This document shows, piece by piece, positions 33,755 through 42,911 of a stretch of 64,000 bases of DNA. The stretch's first letter is position 1. Each line of letters starts with the position of its first letter. Origin of the DNA: Flavobacterium sedimenticola (GTDB lineage Bacteria > Bacteroidota > Bacteroidia > Flavobacteriales > Flavobacteriaceae); NCBI RefSeq assembly GCF_030053345.1, contig NZ_JASGBP010000002.1:62001-126000 (forward strand), read 5' to 3'. The position numbers and the translations under genes were made by a program. The notes below the pieces were generated by a model. That model ran no database searches and was not told the origin of the DNA. It saw nothing but the letters and a program-made list of their open reading frames with translations.

Positions 33755-34270
33755 ATGGATAATTTTACCAACGATACCATCGACACGACTACTTTGCCCA
33801 AGTATGAGGCGGTGGCCTTAACCCGTTTGCATCCCAATTATATCAAAGAAGTCATGTTATCCAGAGGATTGTTGTTACTAATTATCGCTATTGCTTTGGG
33901 ACTCGGAATTGTTTTCGTAGACGAAATAGCGGCACAGCAAACCCTTTTTATAGGCGGTTATGTTTTGTTGGTATTTTTGATGCTGTTTCTGGCGTTTTTG
34001 GCCGTGAAGAAGAAAGCGTATGCGTTCAGAAATCACGATGTCATTTTTCGCAGTGGCATTATTGCCACTAATACTATGGTGATTCCCTATAACAGGGTAC
34101 AACACGTGGCGTTGCACGAAGGCTTTTTGGCCCGTTTTTTCGGTTTGGCCAAAATTGAGATTTTCACAGCCGGCGGGGTGTCGAGTGATATTGAAATTCC
34201 GGGAATTGCCAAAGAGGAAGCCGAGAATATCAAGCAATTGTTGATGGGTAAAATTCAAAAACAATTGTAA
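33755..34270 (+). CDS. Bacterial PH-domain (YdbS-like) membrane protein
   Basis: 171 residues if started at 33755; an ATG at 33749 would add two residues, and the frame extends back into menB. Two membrane helices (about 35-80), then one bPH2 domain (F-R-N-H-D-V-I-F-R-S-G-I-I; I-P-Y-N-R-V-Q-H-V-A-L-H-E-G). YdbS and YdbT pairs are conserved membrane proteins of unknown or stress-related role. The stop overlaps the first base of the next ATG, so the two are coupled. Confidence 0.85.
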   Translation: MDNFTNDTIDTTTLPKYEAVALTRLHPNYIKEVMLSRGLLLLIIAIALGLGIVFVDEIAAQQTLFIGGYVLLVFLMLFLAFLAVKKKAYAFRNHDVIFRSGIIATNTMVIPYNRVQHVALHEGFLARFFGLAKIEIFTAGGVSSDIEIPGIAKEEAENIKQLLMGKIQKQL

Positions 34271-35763
34271 TGGAAACCCATTTTAATCAGCCGCAACGCC
34301 AATCTCCTATTGGAGTATTCGTGATTTTCTTTGAATCTGTTTTTCAGGTTTTGAAAGCTACGTGGCCGATTATTTTAGTCACATTATTAAAAGCGAAGCC
34401 CGGAGCTGTTTTTTACAGCTTCTTGGTTTTTTTGGGAGTTGTTGTTTTTTTGGGCATTTATTCGTTTTTTAAATACCGCAACTTTACGTTTTATATTGAT
34501 GATGCGAATGATGAGTTTATCATCCACGACGGCATCATCAACAAAACCAAAACAACCATTCAGTTGCATAAAATCCAACAGGTGAATATCAAGCAATCGC
34601 TGATTCAAAGAATAATAGGTGTCTATGCTTTGGATATTGATACGGCGGGTAGCGAAAATAAGGAAGGCAATATCAAAGCGATTTCGCACGAATTGGCGGT
34701 CGCCTTGAAATCGAAGTTGCTCGAGAATGAGGGAAAAGTAACGGATGAGGTGGTTGTTGAAGAAGCCAAAACCGAATCCAGTGTCCCTTTTCTCAAAATC
34801 AATTTGTTGAGTTTACTCAAAATCGGAATTACGTCCGATTATGTAAAAAGTATCGGTTTGATACTTACGTTTTTCTTCACGGCGTATGAAAATTTGCATC
34901 AGGCCGGCGCCGAAGACATGATTAATACGGAAAAGATTGAAGGTTTTGTCGATCAGAATTCGGTTTGGTACAGCGCTTTGGTGTTCGTACTGCTGATGTT
35001 TACGGTTATTTTCGTCATCAATATAGCACGTACCCTGATTAAGTTCTTTAATTATACGGTATCGCAACAAAAAGGATCTTTTGTGTTGTCTTATGGTTTA
35101 ATTAATACCAAGAGCACCATTTTGAAACCTGAGAAAGTTCAGATAACCAAAGTATCTCAGAATTATTTTCAAAAAAAACTCAATGTACTCGAAATCAAAA
35201 TCCGACAAGCGTTGAGCAGTGAAAAGCACGAAAAAAAAGCCATTATTGAAATCCCCGGTTGCAACGCACACGAACGCGATGAAATTTTAAAATTGTTATT
35301 TAAAGAATTGCCGCAAAAAGGAACGATGATGCAGCCTAATTTTCGCAAATTACTATTTTCGGTATTTCTGCTCATTGTTGTACCTTTAACGGGCTATTGG
35401 TTGTTGGGAACGTATGCCGATGAAACGCTTTTTGATTTTATCAATTTGGCTTTTGTATACGTTATTTTTGTGTTTGCAATTTTGTTTTTCGGATTCAGAA
35501 ATTACCGATTGTTCATTAACAGTCGCCATATCATCAAGCAAAGCGGTGCTTGGGATATTGATAATGAAATCATCCCAATCGAAAAAATTCAAGCCATTAC
35601 TACTTCGCAGTTGTTTTGGCATAAAAGTTTAAATATCGGTTCACTGACGTTGCATACTGCAGGAGGTAATGTTACCTTTCATTTGGGTCAATTTGATAAA
35701 ATTAAAGCGTATGTAAACCTTTGGTTGTACGAAATCGAAACGTCCGATAGTAATTGGATGTAA
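34270..35763 (+). CDS. Bacterial PH-domain (YdbT-like) membrane protein
   Basis: 497 residues. Pairs of membrane helices at about 25-70, 190-260 and 360-400, each followed by a bPH2 domain (marks: F-Y-I-D-D-A-N-D-E-F-I-I-H-D-G-I-I; V-L-S-Y-G-L-I-N-T-K; S-R-H-I-I-K-Q-S-G-A-W-D). This is the three-repeat YdbT layout. Partner of the upstream gene; start codon and upstream stop overlap. Biochemical function unknown. Confidence 0.88.
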   Translation: METHFNQPQRQSPIGVFVIFFESVFQVLKATWPIILVTLLKAKPGAVFYSFLVFLGVVVFLGIYSFFKYRNFTFYIDDANDEFIIHDGIINKTKTTIQLHKIQQVNIKQSLIQRIIGVYALDIDTAGSENKEGNIKAISHELAVALKSKLLENEGKVTDEVVVEEAKTESSVPFLKINLLSLLKIGITSDYVKSIGLILTFFFTAYENLHQAGAEDMINTEKIEGFVDQNSVWYSALVFVLLMFTVIFVINIARTLIKFFNYTVSQQKGSFVLSYGLINTKSTILKPEKVQITKVSQNYFQKKLNVLEIKIRQALSSEKHEKKAIIEIPGCNAHERDEILKLLFKELPQKGTMMQPNFRKLLFSVFLLIVVPLTGYWLLGTYADETLFDFINLAFVYVIFVFAILFFGFRNYRLFINSRHIIKQSGAWDIDNEIIPIEKIQAITTSQLFWHKSLNIGSLTLHTAGGNVTFHLGQFDKIKAYVNLWLYEIETSDSNWM

Positions 35764-35807
35764 ATTGAAGTGTAAAGAAAAATTAAAATTTAATAGTTAA
35801 CATCAAT

Positions 35808-36737
35808 ATGAAACACTGGATTCAAGCCGCGCGCGTCAGAACTTTACCATTATCGGTATCCGGAATTATCGTGGGAAGTTTTTATGCCATGTCGCAAGGG
35901 ATGTTCAATTGGTATATCGTGGCCTTTGCCTTGCTTACGACTTTAGGATTGCAAATTTTATCCAATTTTGCCAACGACTACGGAGACGGTGTCAAAGGAA
36001 CCGATAACGAAGACAGAGTCGGGCCCAAGCGCGCCATACAAAGCGGCAGTATTTCGGCGGCAGCGATGAAGCGGGCGATGGTCATTACATCATTAATTAC
36101 CCTGGCTTTTGCGGTGCTTTTGATTTATTTCGCTTTCAAGCTGCACGAAAATTATCTGAAATATTCCCTGTTTTTCTTAGTCTTGGGTATTCTGGCTATT
36201 GCCTCGGCTATTCGTTATACGGTGGGTAAAGGCGCTTACGGATATCGGGGTTACGGCGATTTGTTTGTGTTTATTTTCTTTGGTTTGGTGAGCACTTTTG
36301 GTGTTTATTTTATGTTTTCCAAAAGTATCGATTGGTTGCTTTTGTTGCCGGCCACAGCGATTGGTTTTTTGAGCGTTGGCGTGCTCAATCTGAACAACAT
36401 GCGCGATGAAGAAAGCGACAGAAAATCGGGTAAAAACACTATGGTCGTTAAGAATGGCGGCGCTTGGGCTAAGAAGTATCATTTTTTCTTAATTATCACA
36501 GCTATGGTGTTGGTGTTGTTATTTGCGTTTTTAAACGATTTTCATTTCGATCAATACATCTTTGTGGTGGCTTATTTTCCAATGGTTAGCCATTTGCTGA
36601 CGGTGTATCGAAACAAAAACCCGAAACTCTTAGATCCGGAACTCAAAAAGTTAGCCATCAGTACGTTTTTATTGGCGGTGTTGTTGGCCTTATGCCTCAT
36701 TTATTTTATTTCCGATATTGTGGTAAATTATGTATAA
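35808..36737 (+). CDS. menA: 1,4-Dihydroxy-2-naphthoate polyprenyltransferase
   Basis: 309 residues, UbiA superfamily, about eight or nine helices. Mg-pyrophosphate motifs: N-F-A-N-D-Y-G-D-G near 60 and N-L-N-N-M-R-D-E-E-S-D near 200. It attaches the polyprenyl tail to DHNA, giving demethylmenaquinone in the membrane. It lies 44 bp after the PH-domain gene and 15 bp before the MBL hydrolase gene. Confidence 0.97.
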   Translation: MKHWIQAARVRTLPLSVSGIIVGSFYAMSQGMFNWYIVAFALLTTLGLQILSNFANDYGDGVKGTDNEDRVGPKRAIQSGSISAAAMKRAMVITSLITLAFAVLLIYFAFKLHENYLKYSLFFLVLGILAIASAIRYTVGKGAYGYRGYGDLFVFIFFGLVSTFGVYFMFSKSIDWLLLLPATAIGFLSVGVLNLNNMRDEESDRKSGKNTMVVKNGGAWAKKYHFFLIITAMVLVLLFAFLNDFHFDQYIFVVAYFPMVSHLLTVYRNKNPKLLDPELKKLAISTFLLAVLLALCLIYFISDIVVNYV

Positions 36738-36752
36738 TCAAAAAATAAAGTC

Positions 36753-37430
36753 ATGAAAATAACCTTTTACGGACACTCTTGCATTGGGATTGAAGTCAGC
36801 GGAAAGCATATCATCGTCGATCCGTTTATTTCGGCCAATCCCAATGCGTCTCACATTGATGTAAACAGTCTGAAAGCCGATTATATACTAATCACTCACG
36901 CACACCAAGATCATATTTTAGATGTGGAAACCATTGCCAAAAATAACAATTTAGTCATTGTTTCCAATTGGGAAATCGCTACGCATTACGGGAATAAAGG
37001 GTTTCAAAATCATCCGATGAATCACGGTGGCAGTTGGTCATTTGATTTCGGCAAAGTGAAATATGTTAACGCTGTTCACTCGAGTTCCTTTCCCGATGGC
37101 TCTTACGGTGGCAGCGCCGGTGGTTTTGTCATTGAAGGCGAGCATAAAAACATTTATATCTCCGGTGACACTGCTTTAACGATGGATATGAAATTGATTC
37201 CGATGCGAACCCAACTCGACTTGGCCGTTTTTCCTATTGGGAATAATTTTACGATGGATGTGGAAGACGCTATCATGGCAGCTGATTTTGTGGGCTGTGA
37301 TAAGATTTTAGGGTGTCATTACGATACGTTTGGTTTCATCGTTATCAATCATGAGGAAGCGAAGAAAAAATTCTTTGATGCCGGAAAAGATTTGATGCTC
37401 TTGCGGATAGGCGATAACCTTTCGCTGTAA
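36753..37430 (+). CDS. Metal-dependent hydrolase, metallo-beta-lactamase fold (UPF0173)
   Basis: 225 residues. Zinc ligands T-H-A-H-Q-D-H near 49-55, later H in N-A-V-H-S-S-S, D in S-G-D-T-A-L, and C-H-Y-D-T-F near 188. Same group as E. coli UlaG-like and UPF0173 proteins; substrate unknown. Position between menA and menC recurs in flavobacteria as far as I recall, but a step in menaquinone synthesis is only a guess. Followed by a hairpin. Confidence 0.9.
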   Translation: MKITFYGHSCIGIEVSGKHIIVDPFISANPNASHIDVNSLKADYILITHAHQDHILDVETIAKNNNLVIVSNWEIATHYGNKGFQNHPMNHGGSWSFDFGKVKYVNAVHSSSFPDGSYGGSAGGFVIEGEHKNIYISGDTALTMDMKLIPMRTQLDLAVFPIGNNFTMDVEDAIMAADFVGCDKILGCHYDTFGFIVINHEEAKKKFFDAGKDLMLLRIGDNLSL

Positions 37431-37449
37431 AATCAATTGTAAAAAGACC

Positions 37450-37480
37450 AAGAGTGCCAAAAATGGCACTCTTATTGTTT
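37450..37480 (+). terminator. Hairpin after the MBL hydrolase, possible weak terminator
   Basis: Perfect stem AAGAGTGCCA (37450-37459) / TGGCACTCTT (37464-37473) with an AAAA loop; the T-run after it is interrupted, so termination may be partial. Confidence 0.7.
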
Positions 37481-37500
37481 TTCAGGACAAAAAATAAATC

Positions 37501-38700
37501 ATGAAATTAGTATCTTTTATTACCGCCCTTTTCATAACCACGGCGGTAATGGCGCAAAGTAAAGAAGGGGAATGGGACGCCGTTCGGGCCACCAATGAAA
37601 CGGTCAACTTAGGGGCGGGTAAGCGCGTGTATGTAAAAACTGTTGACTTTCCTGCAGGGACCACCGAATTAGTCTATCGTATTTCCTTATTGGACGACAA
37701 TCAAAAAATGAGTACCAGTTTGGTTTCTTTACTGAAAGCCATTCCCGATCCGAGTGGCATTAGTCAGGGAGCGGCCGGCGCGGTTTTCTTACTGTCTACT
37801 ATTTCCGGCGACGACAAGTGTACCTTTGCGGTTTTTACCGAAGAAGCCGATGCCATTCAGTATCAAAAAACCGGGGCGGCTAAAAATGCTTGTTTTATTC
37901 AAAACGAGCCGGTGAACAAAGCGGCACGGTTGTTTTCTGAAAATACGCAGTGTGTGCCGACGGGTGTAAAACGACTTTATTTTGGCTTTCAAAGCGAGAA
38001 TTGGGTGATGAAACAAAAAATTGTTTTAGAAGTGGTGCCATGGGTGGATGCCAATTTAAAAAAAGGTTGGAATACCGAAACCAAAAAAGAAGTCATCGAT
38101 TGGATTAAAACCTTGCCGGTTACCCAAAGACTCTTGCAAAAAGAGTTGTTTACGGGCTATTTCGTGGTTCGCGTGTCACAAAAGTATTCCTATGCCGAGT
38201 ATAAAAAGTTATTGCCGTCAGAGCGTGTTACTATGGCGGCGCAACTCACGGAGGAATGTTTGCAAAAGTCGGGCTTGCGCAACGAATATTTGGAAGCCGT
38301 CAGAAAAGAGGCTATCCAACTACAGGCAGCCGGCAAAATGAATGAAGCGATGGCACTGATGCAAAAAGAAATAGTGGATATGCAAAAAGCCAAAGATGCC
38401 GATTATGCCTTGCTGGGTTCTTTGTGTTTGTTCACCAAACAGTTTATCAAAGCCGAAGAGTGGTGCCTTAAAGCGATTACTTTGAATCCGTCGGAAGTGG
38501 CGTATCAACTCCAATTAGCCCATATTTATATGTTTACCGACCGGCTAAAACAAGCCAAAGCGATTCACGAACAGTACCAACAAAACCATCTTTCCAACTA
38601 TAAAAGTTGGGCTGCTCAAACCAAACTCGATTTTGAGCAGTTTGAAAAAAAAGGTTTTGACACCCGAAATTTCAAAAAGATTTTACGCGTTTTAGAGTGA
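37501..38700 (+). CDS. Exported TPR protein of unknown function
   Basis: 399 residues. Signal peptide 1-19 (T-T-A-V-M-A-Q). Residues about 25-190 form an unrecognised beta-rich domain with two Cys pairs; residues about 255-375 contain TPR-like helices (A-A-G-K-M-N-E-A-M-A-L-M; A-I-T-L-N-P-S-E-V-A-Y-Q-L). It sits between an MBL hydrolase gene and menC, 4 bp before menC, so it is transcribed with menC. Any link to quinone or envelope functions is unproven. Confidence 0.85.
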   Translation: MKLVSFITALFITTAVMAQSKEGEWDAVRATNETVNLGAGKRVYVKTVDFPAGTTELVYRISLLDDNQKMSTSLVSLLKAIPDPSGISQGAAGAVFLLSTISGDDKCTFAVFTEEADAIQYQKTGAAKNACFIQNEPVNKAARLFSENTQCVPTGVKRLYFGFQSENWVMKQKIVLEVVPWVDANLKKGWNTETKKEVIDWIKTLPVTQRLLQKELFTGYFVVRVSQKYSYAEYKKLLPSERVTMAAQLTEECLQKSGLRNEYLEAVRKEAIQLQAAGKMNEAMALMQKEIVDMQKAKDADYALLGSLCLFTKQFIKAEEWCLKAITLNPSEVAYQLQLAHIYMFTDRLKQAKAIHEQYQQNHLSNYKSWAAQTKLDFEQFEKKGFDTRNFKKILRVLE

Positions 38701-38704
38701 GAAA

Positions 38705-39748
38705 ATGAAAGCAACCTACCATCAATACATCCTGAATTTTAAAAACCCATCGGGTACTTCTCGAGGCGTTTTAACCCAAAAAGAAACCTGGTTTATTGTG
38801 TTGGAGCAAGACGGAAAAAAGGGCATAGGAGAGTGCGGTATTTTGCGTGGTCTTTCGGCAGACGACAGAGATGATTATGAAGAAAAATTAAAATGGACTT
38901 GCCAAAATATTCATTTGGGAGAAGCAACATTGTGGCAGGAATTAATCGAATTTCCGTCGATTCAGTTTGGCGTCGAAATGGCTTTTTTGTCTTTGAAGAG
39001 TGATGATCCGTTTGTTTTATTCCCTTCCGATTTTACTTCCGGACAGCAATCAATTCCGATTAACGGTTTGGTTTGGATGGGCGATGAAGCCTTTATGAAG
39101 GATCAAATTGAGGCCAAAATTGCGCAAGGTTTTTCGTGTATTAAAATGAAAATCGGAGCGATTGATTTTGAAAAAGAAAAGGCTTTATTGCGTTTTATTC
39201 GGGAACATTTTGATGAAAACACCATGGAAATCCGAGTCGATGCTAACGGTGCTTTTGATGGAAATGAAGCTTTAGATAAAATAAATCAAATTACTGGTTT
39301 TAAATTACATAGCATTGAGCAACCGATTCAAAAAAATAACACTGACATCATGTCAGTGTTGTGTAAAAATACGAATTTATCTATAGCTTTGGACGAGGAA
39401 CTCATTGGGGTGTTTTTACCGGAAGACAAAGAAAAATTGCTGCAAAAAATCAGACCGCAATACATCATTTTAAAGCCGAGTTTCATCGGTGGATTTCGCG
39501 GCACCCGAGAATGGATTGCCTTAGCCGAAAAGTTTCAAATTGGTTGGTGGATTACATCGGCCTTAGAGAGTAACATTGGTTTAAACGCCATTGCCCAATT
39601 TACATTTACACTTCAAAATCCGATGCCGCAAGGATTAGGAACCGGAAGCTTGTACACCAATAATTTTGATTGTCCGTTGGAAGTGGCACAAGGACAACTT
39701 TGGCATCGACCTAATCGAAATTGGACGCTGACTGAATTCTTTTTATAA
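38705..39748 (+). CDS. menC: o-Succinylbenzoate synthase
   Basis: 347 residues, enolase superfamily. Catalytic Lys in C-I-K-M-K-I-G, metal ligands D-A-N-G-A near 180, E in S-I-E-Q-P, D-E-E in A-L-D-E-E-L, and Lys in I-L-K-P-S. It dehydrates SHCHC to o-succinylbenzoate in menaquinone synthesis. No menE, menD or menF gene is in the window. Ends at a bidirectional terminator. Confidence 0.95.
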   Translation: MKATYHQYILNFKNPSGTSRGVLTQKETWFIVLEQDGKKGIGECGILRGLSADDRDDYEEKLKWTCQNIHLGEATLWQELIEFPSIQFGVEMAFLSLKSDDPFVLFPSDFTSGQQSIPINGLVWMGDEAFMKDQIEAKIAQGFSCIKMKIGAIDFEKEKALLRFIREHFDENTMEIRVDANGAFDGNEALDKINQITGFKLHSIEQPIQKNNTDIMSVLCKNTNLSIALDEELIGVFLPEDKEKLLQKIRPQYIILKPSFIGGFRGTREWIALAEKFQIGWWITSALESNIGLNAIAQFTFTLQNPMPQGLGTGSLYTNNFDCPLEVAQGQLWHRPNRNWTLTEFFL

Positions 39749-39752
39749 TGAG

Positions 39753-39782
39753 AAAAACCTGTTCTAAAGAACAGGTTTTTTT
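39753..39782. terminator. Bidirectional terminator between menC and creD
   Basis: Stem AAAAACCTGTTC / GAACAGGTTTTT with TAAA loop, T-run on both sides. Confidence 0.93.
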
Positions 39783-39793
39783 CTGTTTTCGGA

Positions 39794-41149
39794 CTATTTA
39801 CTCCAATCAATTTTTCGGGAAAAACACATCACAGCGGCTAAGATTAAAAACAATCCGATGCTGCCCACCAACAAGGCGTAATCTTCCATTTGAATAATGA
39901 CGTAGATAAAAGTGTACAATACGGTTAATGCCGTTCCGATGAATAGCGGAAATTTTTTATTCTTTAAAATGGATACCGAATAGAGCGTAATTAAGACTAC
40001 TATCGCTAGGCCCGAAATGGCGTAAGCCGTTGTAAAACTACTGTGCTCGGTAATCGAAATTAACAACGTATAAAACATTATGAGTGCAATCCCAATCATA
40101 GCGTATTGAAAAATGTGAATGTTGATTTTACTGATGGATTGGATTAAAAAGAAAATCAGAAACGTTAATCCGATGACTAAAAAACCATATTTGGAAACCC
40201 GTTCATTTTGCTGGTACTCATCGACGGTTTCTATAAACTTTACACCAAAGGTATAATCGTCCAAATCGGGCAAAGCATTGACGTGTTGTTGCGAAAAAGT
40301 TCGATTGATGTCCAATATTTTCCAGTCGGCATGAAATCCTTTGGTGTTGATGGTTTTGGTCGTGTCATTGGCGGCGAACGATCCTTCAAAACTCGGGGAG
40401 TCCCAATCGGAATCAATGCTTACCGTAGTGACTTTTCCAATCGGAATAAAATTAATGCGGTTACTACCGTTGTAGGTAATGTTGAAATGGAAGTTGATTT
40501 TGGCATCCGGTGCCAATGTTTTATAGTCGAACAGATTGGTAGCCAAAATACTGTACTCGCTTTTTTCATTGTTTTGCGGTTCAAACGACAGTTTTTGGTC
40601 GTTGAGCTGAATTTTCAACTCGCTTTTGATGCTTTTTAAGTTCGTCGTTTTTACGATTACCGATGCCTTATTCCACAGTACGTTCTCATCAGCAATGTTG
40701 AGTTTGGCAAAATCGGGCTTGGTGAAATGGCCCTTAAACTGCATATCCGACGTAAAAACAATTGGTTGGTAGAGTCCGCGTTTCAGCGACTCATTCTTTT
40801 TGACCACCGATTGGTTGTTGAGTTCATTCGGAAAGCAATACACATAATTAACCGTTGCTTTTTTTTGAATGGTTGTTACGCCGGTTTTGGTATCGGTTAC
40901 GTTATAATTTTCAAATGAAGTATACGGCACCTTTAAAATCGGGCCGTAAAAAACAATGTCGCTTCCCCAAAGTGTAGCCACTTCGTCAACCACTTCCAGT
41001 TTGCGTTGTGATCGTTCTTTAATTAAATCTTGCACAAAAAATAGCGGGATGAGCAGGAATAGAGTCAGTAAACCTACCAATATCATTTTGGCGGTATTGG
41101 ATTGAAAAAATGATTTTTCTTCGATGTGGGTGTTTTCTTGATTTTCCAT
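39794..41149 (-). CDS. creD: CreD-family inner membrane protein
   Basis: 451 residues. One N-terminal helix (about 20-45), then a large periplasmic region (about 50-310, beta-rich, with G-P-I-L-K-V-P-Y and V-D-E-V-A-T-L-W-G at the start), and five or six C-terminal helices (about 320-445). In E. coli creD belongs to the CreBC stress regulon and affects envelope integrity; no creBC-like pair is here. It is the last gene of a unit with the 107-residue protein and the Coq4-like protein, behind operator 41959-41977. Confidence 0.92.
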   Translation of the reverse strand: MENQENTHIEEKSFFQSNTAKMILVGLLTLFLLIPLFFVQDLIKERSQRKLEVVDEVATLWGSDIVFYGPILKVPYTSFENYNVTDTKTGVTTIQKKATVNYVYCFPNELNNQSVVKKNESLKRGLYQPIVFTSDMQFKGHFTKPDFAKLNIADENVLWNKASVIVKTTNLKSIKSELKIQLNDQKLSFEPQNNEKSEYSILATNLFDYKTLAPDAKINFHFNITYNGSNRINFIPIGKVTTVSIDSDWDSPSFEGSFAANDTTKTINTKGFHADWKILDINRTFSQQHVNALPDLDDYTFGVKFIETVDEYQQNERVSKYGFLVIGLTFLIFFLIQSISKINIHIFQYAMIGIALIMFYTLLISITEHSSFTTAYAISGLAIVVLITLYSVSILKNKKFPLFIGTALTVLYTFIYVIIQMEDYALLVGSIGLFLILAAVMCFSRKIDWSK

Positions 41150-41160
41150 GGGTATTAATT

Positions 41161-41484
41161 TTAGTTTGAATAAGTGTGACGAATAACAATGTAGAAATAC
41201 AATACGGCAATTGGAATGTTCGCCAGTAGCAGTAGTATTTTAATGCATAACAGTTCCCGATTTTTGGGTTCAAAGCAAAAGCGATAGACCAAATGCAGTA
41301 CTACCGTACCGTTGACCACGGCGGCAATCATGACGTAGTAAAAGCCGAGAATAATCCATATAGGTGTTGTTGGAAAAAGCAGATAGAATAGGAGCATTAA
41401 AGTCCCAATGAGGAACGAACCCAGAGCGATATACGTCGGAAATCGATCGTAGTTGCTTTGTTTGTAACCAAATAGTGTTTCCAT
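41161..41484 (-). CDS. Small membrane protein of unknown function
   Basis: 107 residues with three predicted helices (about 15-40, 43-70 and 77-104); no known motif. It is 2 bp after the Coq4-like gene and 11 bp before creD, so it is in the same operon. ATG at 41484. Confidence 0.75.
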   Translation of the reverse strand: METLFGYKQSNYDRFPTYIALGSFLIGTLMLLFYLLFPTTPIWIILGFYYVMIAAVVNGTVVLHLVYRFCFEPKNRELLCIKILLLLANIPIAVLYFYIVIRHTYSN

Positions 41485-41486
41485 AG

Positions 41487-41942
41487 TTATTGAATATTAA
41501 ATGTGTTTTGAATGTTTTGAATCGGTTGTGTCAGCATTTTGTCAAAAGCCAAGTCGTAGAATCGATGGGCCATTTTGCCTCTTTGATACTGCTTGTAAAA
41601 GGATTTCAAATGCGACCCGTAGAAAAGCGTTCCGAGACCGATGACCAAGATAAGATAGGCACTTCTTTTGCCATTACCCCATAAATAGTATTGCATGCCA
41701 ATTTCCTCGGGTACCGAAACTCCGGTGTTGGTAAGTACATGAATGATGTCGTGGTCTTCTAATTTGGGTTGTAATTCAAAATTATAGCGCAGTAAAAAGC
41801 AACCGAGATGAAAGCCTAAAGTATCCTCAGGATAACGAATCAATTGTGGGATGCTGATATCCCAAGCTTCGTTTTTTTTGTAGAATTTTTGATAAGGCTT
41901 TTTGCTCCATTCGTACATTTTTTCGAGGATAAGTGCTCTCAT
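41487..41942 (-). CDS. Coq4-like protein
   Basis: 151 residues, shorter than mitochondrial Coq4. It carries the Coq4 metal motif H-D-x2-H-x11-E exactly: H64, D65, H68 and E80 (D-H-D-I-I-H...V-P-E-E). A hydrophobic segment at about 93-108 (Y-L-I-L-V-I-G-L-G) may touch the membrane. In eukaryotes Coq4 acts on the C1 position of ubiquinone precursors; this organism shows menaquinone genes and no ubiquinone genes in view, so the substrate here is unknown. First gene of coq4-like, small membrane protein, creD, with the regulator's operator 17 bp upstream of its ATG. Confidence 0.85.
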   Translation of the reverse strand: MRALILEKMYEWSKKPYQKFYKKNEAWDISIPQLIRYPEDTLGFHLGCFLLRYNFELQPKLEDHDIIHVLTNTGVSVPEEIGMQYYLWGNGKRSAYLILVIGLGTLFYGSHLKSFYKQYQRGKMAHRFYDLAFDKMLTQPIQNIQNTFNIQ

Positions 41943-41958
41943 ATTTTAATTTTAAAAG

Positions 41959-41977
41959 TACTTTGAAAATCAAAGTA
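41959..41977 (-). promoter_or_regulatory. Operator 1: inverted repeat TACTTTG-N5-CAAAGTA
   Basis: Perfect 7-bp arms with spacer AAAAT. Same sequence and spacing as 42912-42930. It sits just upstream of the Coq4-like/creD unit and just downstream of the regulator gene. The arm TACTTTG resembles the -7 promoter box, so a bound regulator would block polymerase. Confidence 0.85.
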
Positions 41978-41995
41978 AATGAATAAAAAAAAGGG

Positions 41996-42292
41996 TTACG
42001 TTTTGGATATTAATTTTTCTAAAGCGTCTAAATGATCTTTAAAGGCTTGTCGGCCTTCGGTTGTGACGCTATAACGGGTATTGGGTTTTTTACCGATGAA
42101 TTGTTTTTCAATCCGAATATAGTTTTCGCTTTCCAAGGCTTTGGTATGGCTCGCTAAGTTACCATCGGTCACACCGAGCAGTTCCTTCAGCATGTTAAAG
42201 TCGGCACTTTCATTTACCATCAAAATCGACATAATACCCAAACGAATACGATGGTCAAAAGCTTTGTTGATATTTTGTATGATGTTCTTCAC
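41996..42292 (-). CDS. Winged-helix transcriptional regulator (PF13601/MarR-like)
   Basis: 98 residues with a GTG start at 42292. Helix-turn-helix L-K-E-L-L-G-V-T-D-G-N-L-A-S-H-T-K-A-L and wing K-K-P-N-T-R-Y-S-V-T-T-E-G. The short size fits the dimeric regulators common in Bacteroidota. It lies 3 bp after its membrane-protein partner. The two inverted repeats at both ends of the locus (42912-42930 and 41959-41977) are the natural targets, giving autoregulation and control of the creD unit. Confidence 0.9.
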   Translation of the reverse strand: MKNIIQNINKAFDHRIRLGIMSILMVNESADFNMLKELLGVTDGNLASHTKALESENYIRIEKQFIGKKPNTRYSVTTEGRQAFKDHLDALEKLISKT

Positions 42293-42295
42293 TAA

Positions 42296-42904
42296 TTAAT
42301 TTCTATCGTATTTATAATACATTACCGCACCATAAATAATATGGCAAATTCCGAATCCTAAAATCCAAAAATACAAGCCGAATCCGGAGAACTCTACGGC
42401 TAATAATCCTAAAACGATTTCGGTAATACCCAAATAACGTATATCCCTTAAGGTATATTTGCTGGCATTCACACAAGCTAATCCGTAAAAAATGAGTGTT
42501 ATCGGAGCAATTAAGCCATATACGCCGTTTTTTAATAAAAGTAAGGCCAAAATACCACCCGTGAACAACGGAATGCAAAAATTAATTAACAGTCTTTTCG
42601 ACGAAGGATTCCATACTTTTTCGCCAATTTTTTTGGCTTTTTGTACCGTCATGATGTAGGAAGTAATTAACGAAAGGACCAGCACCACCATAGCGGTTGC
42701 AACAATCAGTTTGAAGGTGGTGCTCTCCAGTGTGATGTATCCCGATGGATGGTTGTCTATCAAAACCGTTACTACTACTGCACCGCCCAAAGCATACAAA
42801 CCGGCTAAAATTCCCGATAAACCGCTGAGCGATATAAACTGGGTCGATTGTGACATCATTTGCTTAATGTCTTGCAGGTCTTTCAAATAATCTTTTGTTT
42901 CCAT
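42296..42904 (-). CDS. Membrane protein paired with the winged-helix regulator
   Basis: 202 residues with six predicted helices (about 28-50, 62-85, 108-125, 128-145, 155-175, 178-195). N-terminus soluble (DYLKDLQDIKQMMSQS). No enzyme motif seen. First gene of the regulator unit, with the operator ending 7 bp before its ATG. Such pairs suggest that the membrane protein senses a signal or is the main target of control, which is inference. Confidence 0.85.
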   Translation of the reverse strand: METKDYLKDLQDIKQMMSQSTQFISLSGLSGILAGLYALGGAVVVTVLIDNHPSGYITLESTTFKLIVATAMVVLVLSLITSYIMTVQKAKKIGEKVWNPSSKRLLINFCIPLFTGGILALLLLKNGVYGLIAPITLIFYGLACVNASKYTLRDIRYLGITEIVLGLLAVEFSGFGLYFWILGFGICHIIYGAVMYYKYDRN

Positions 42905-42911
42905 ATAAAAG

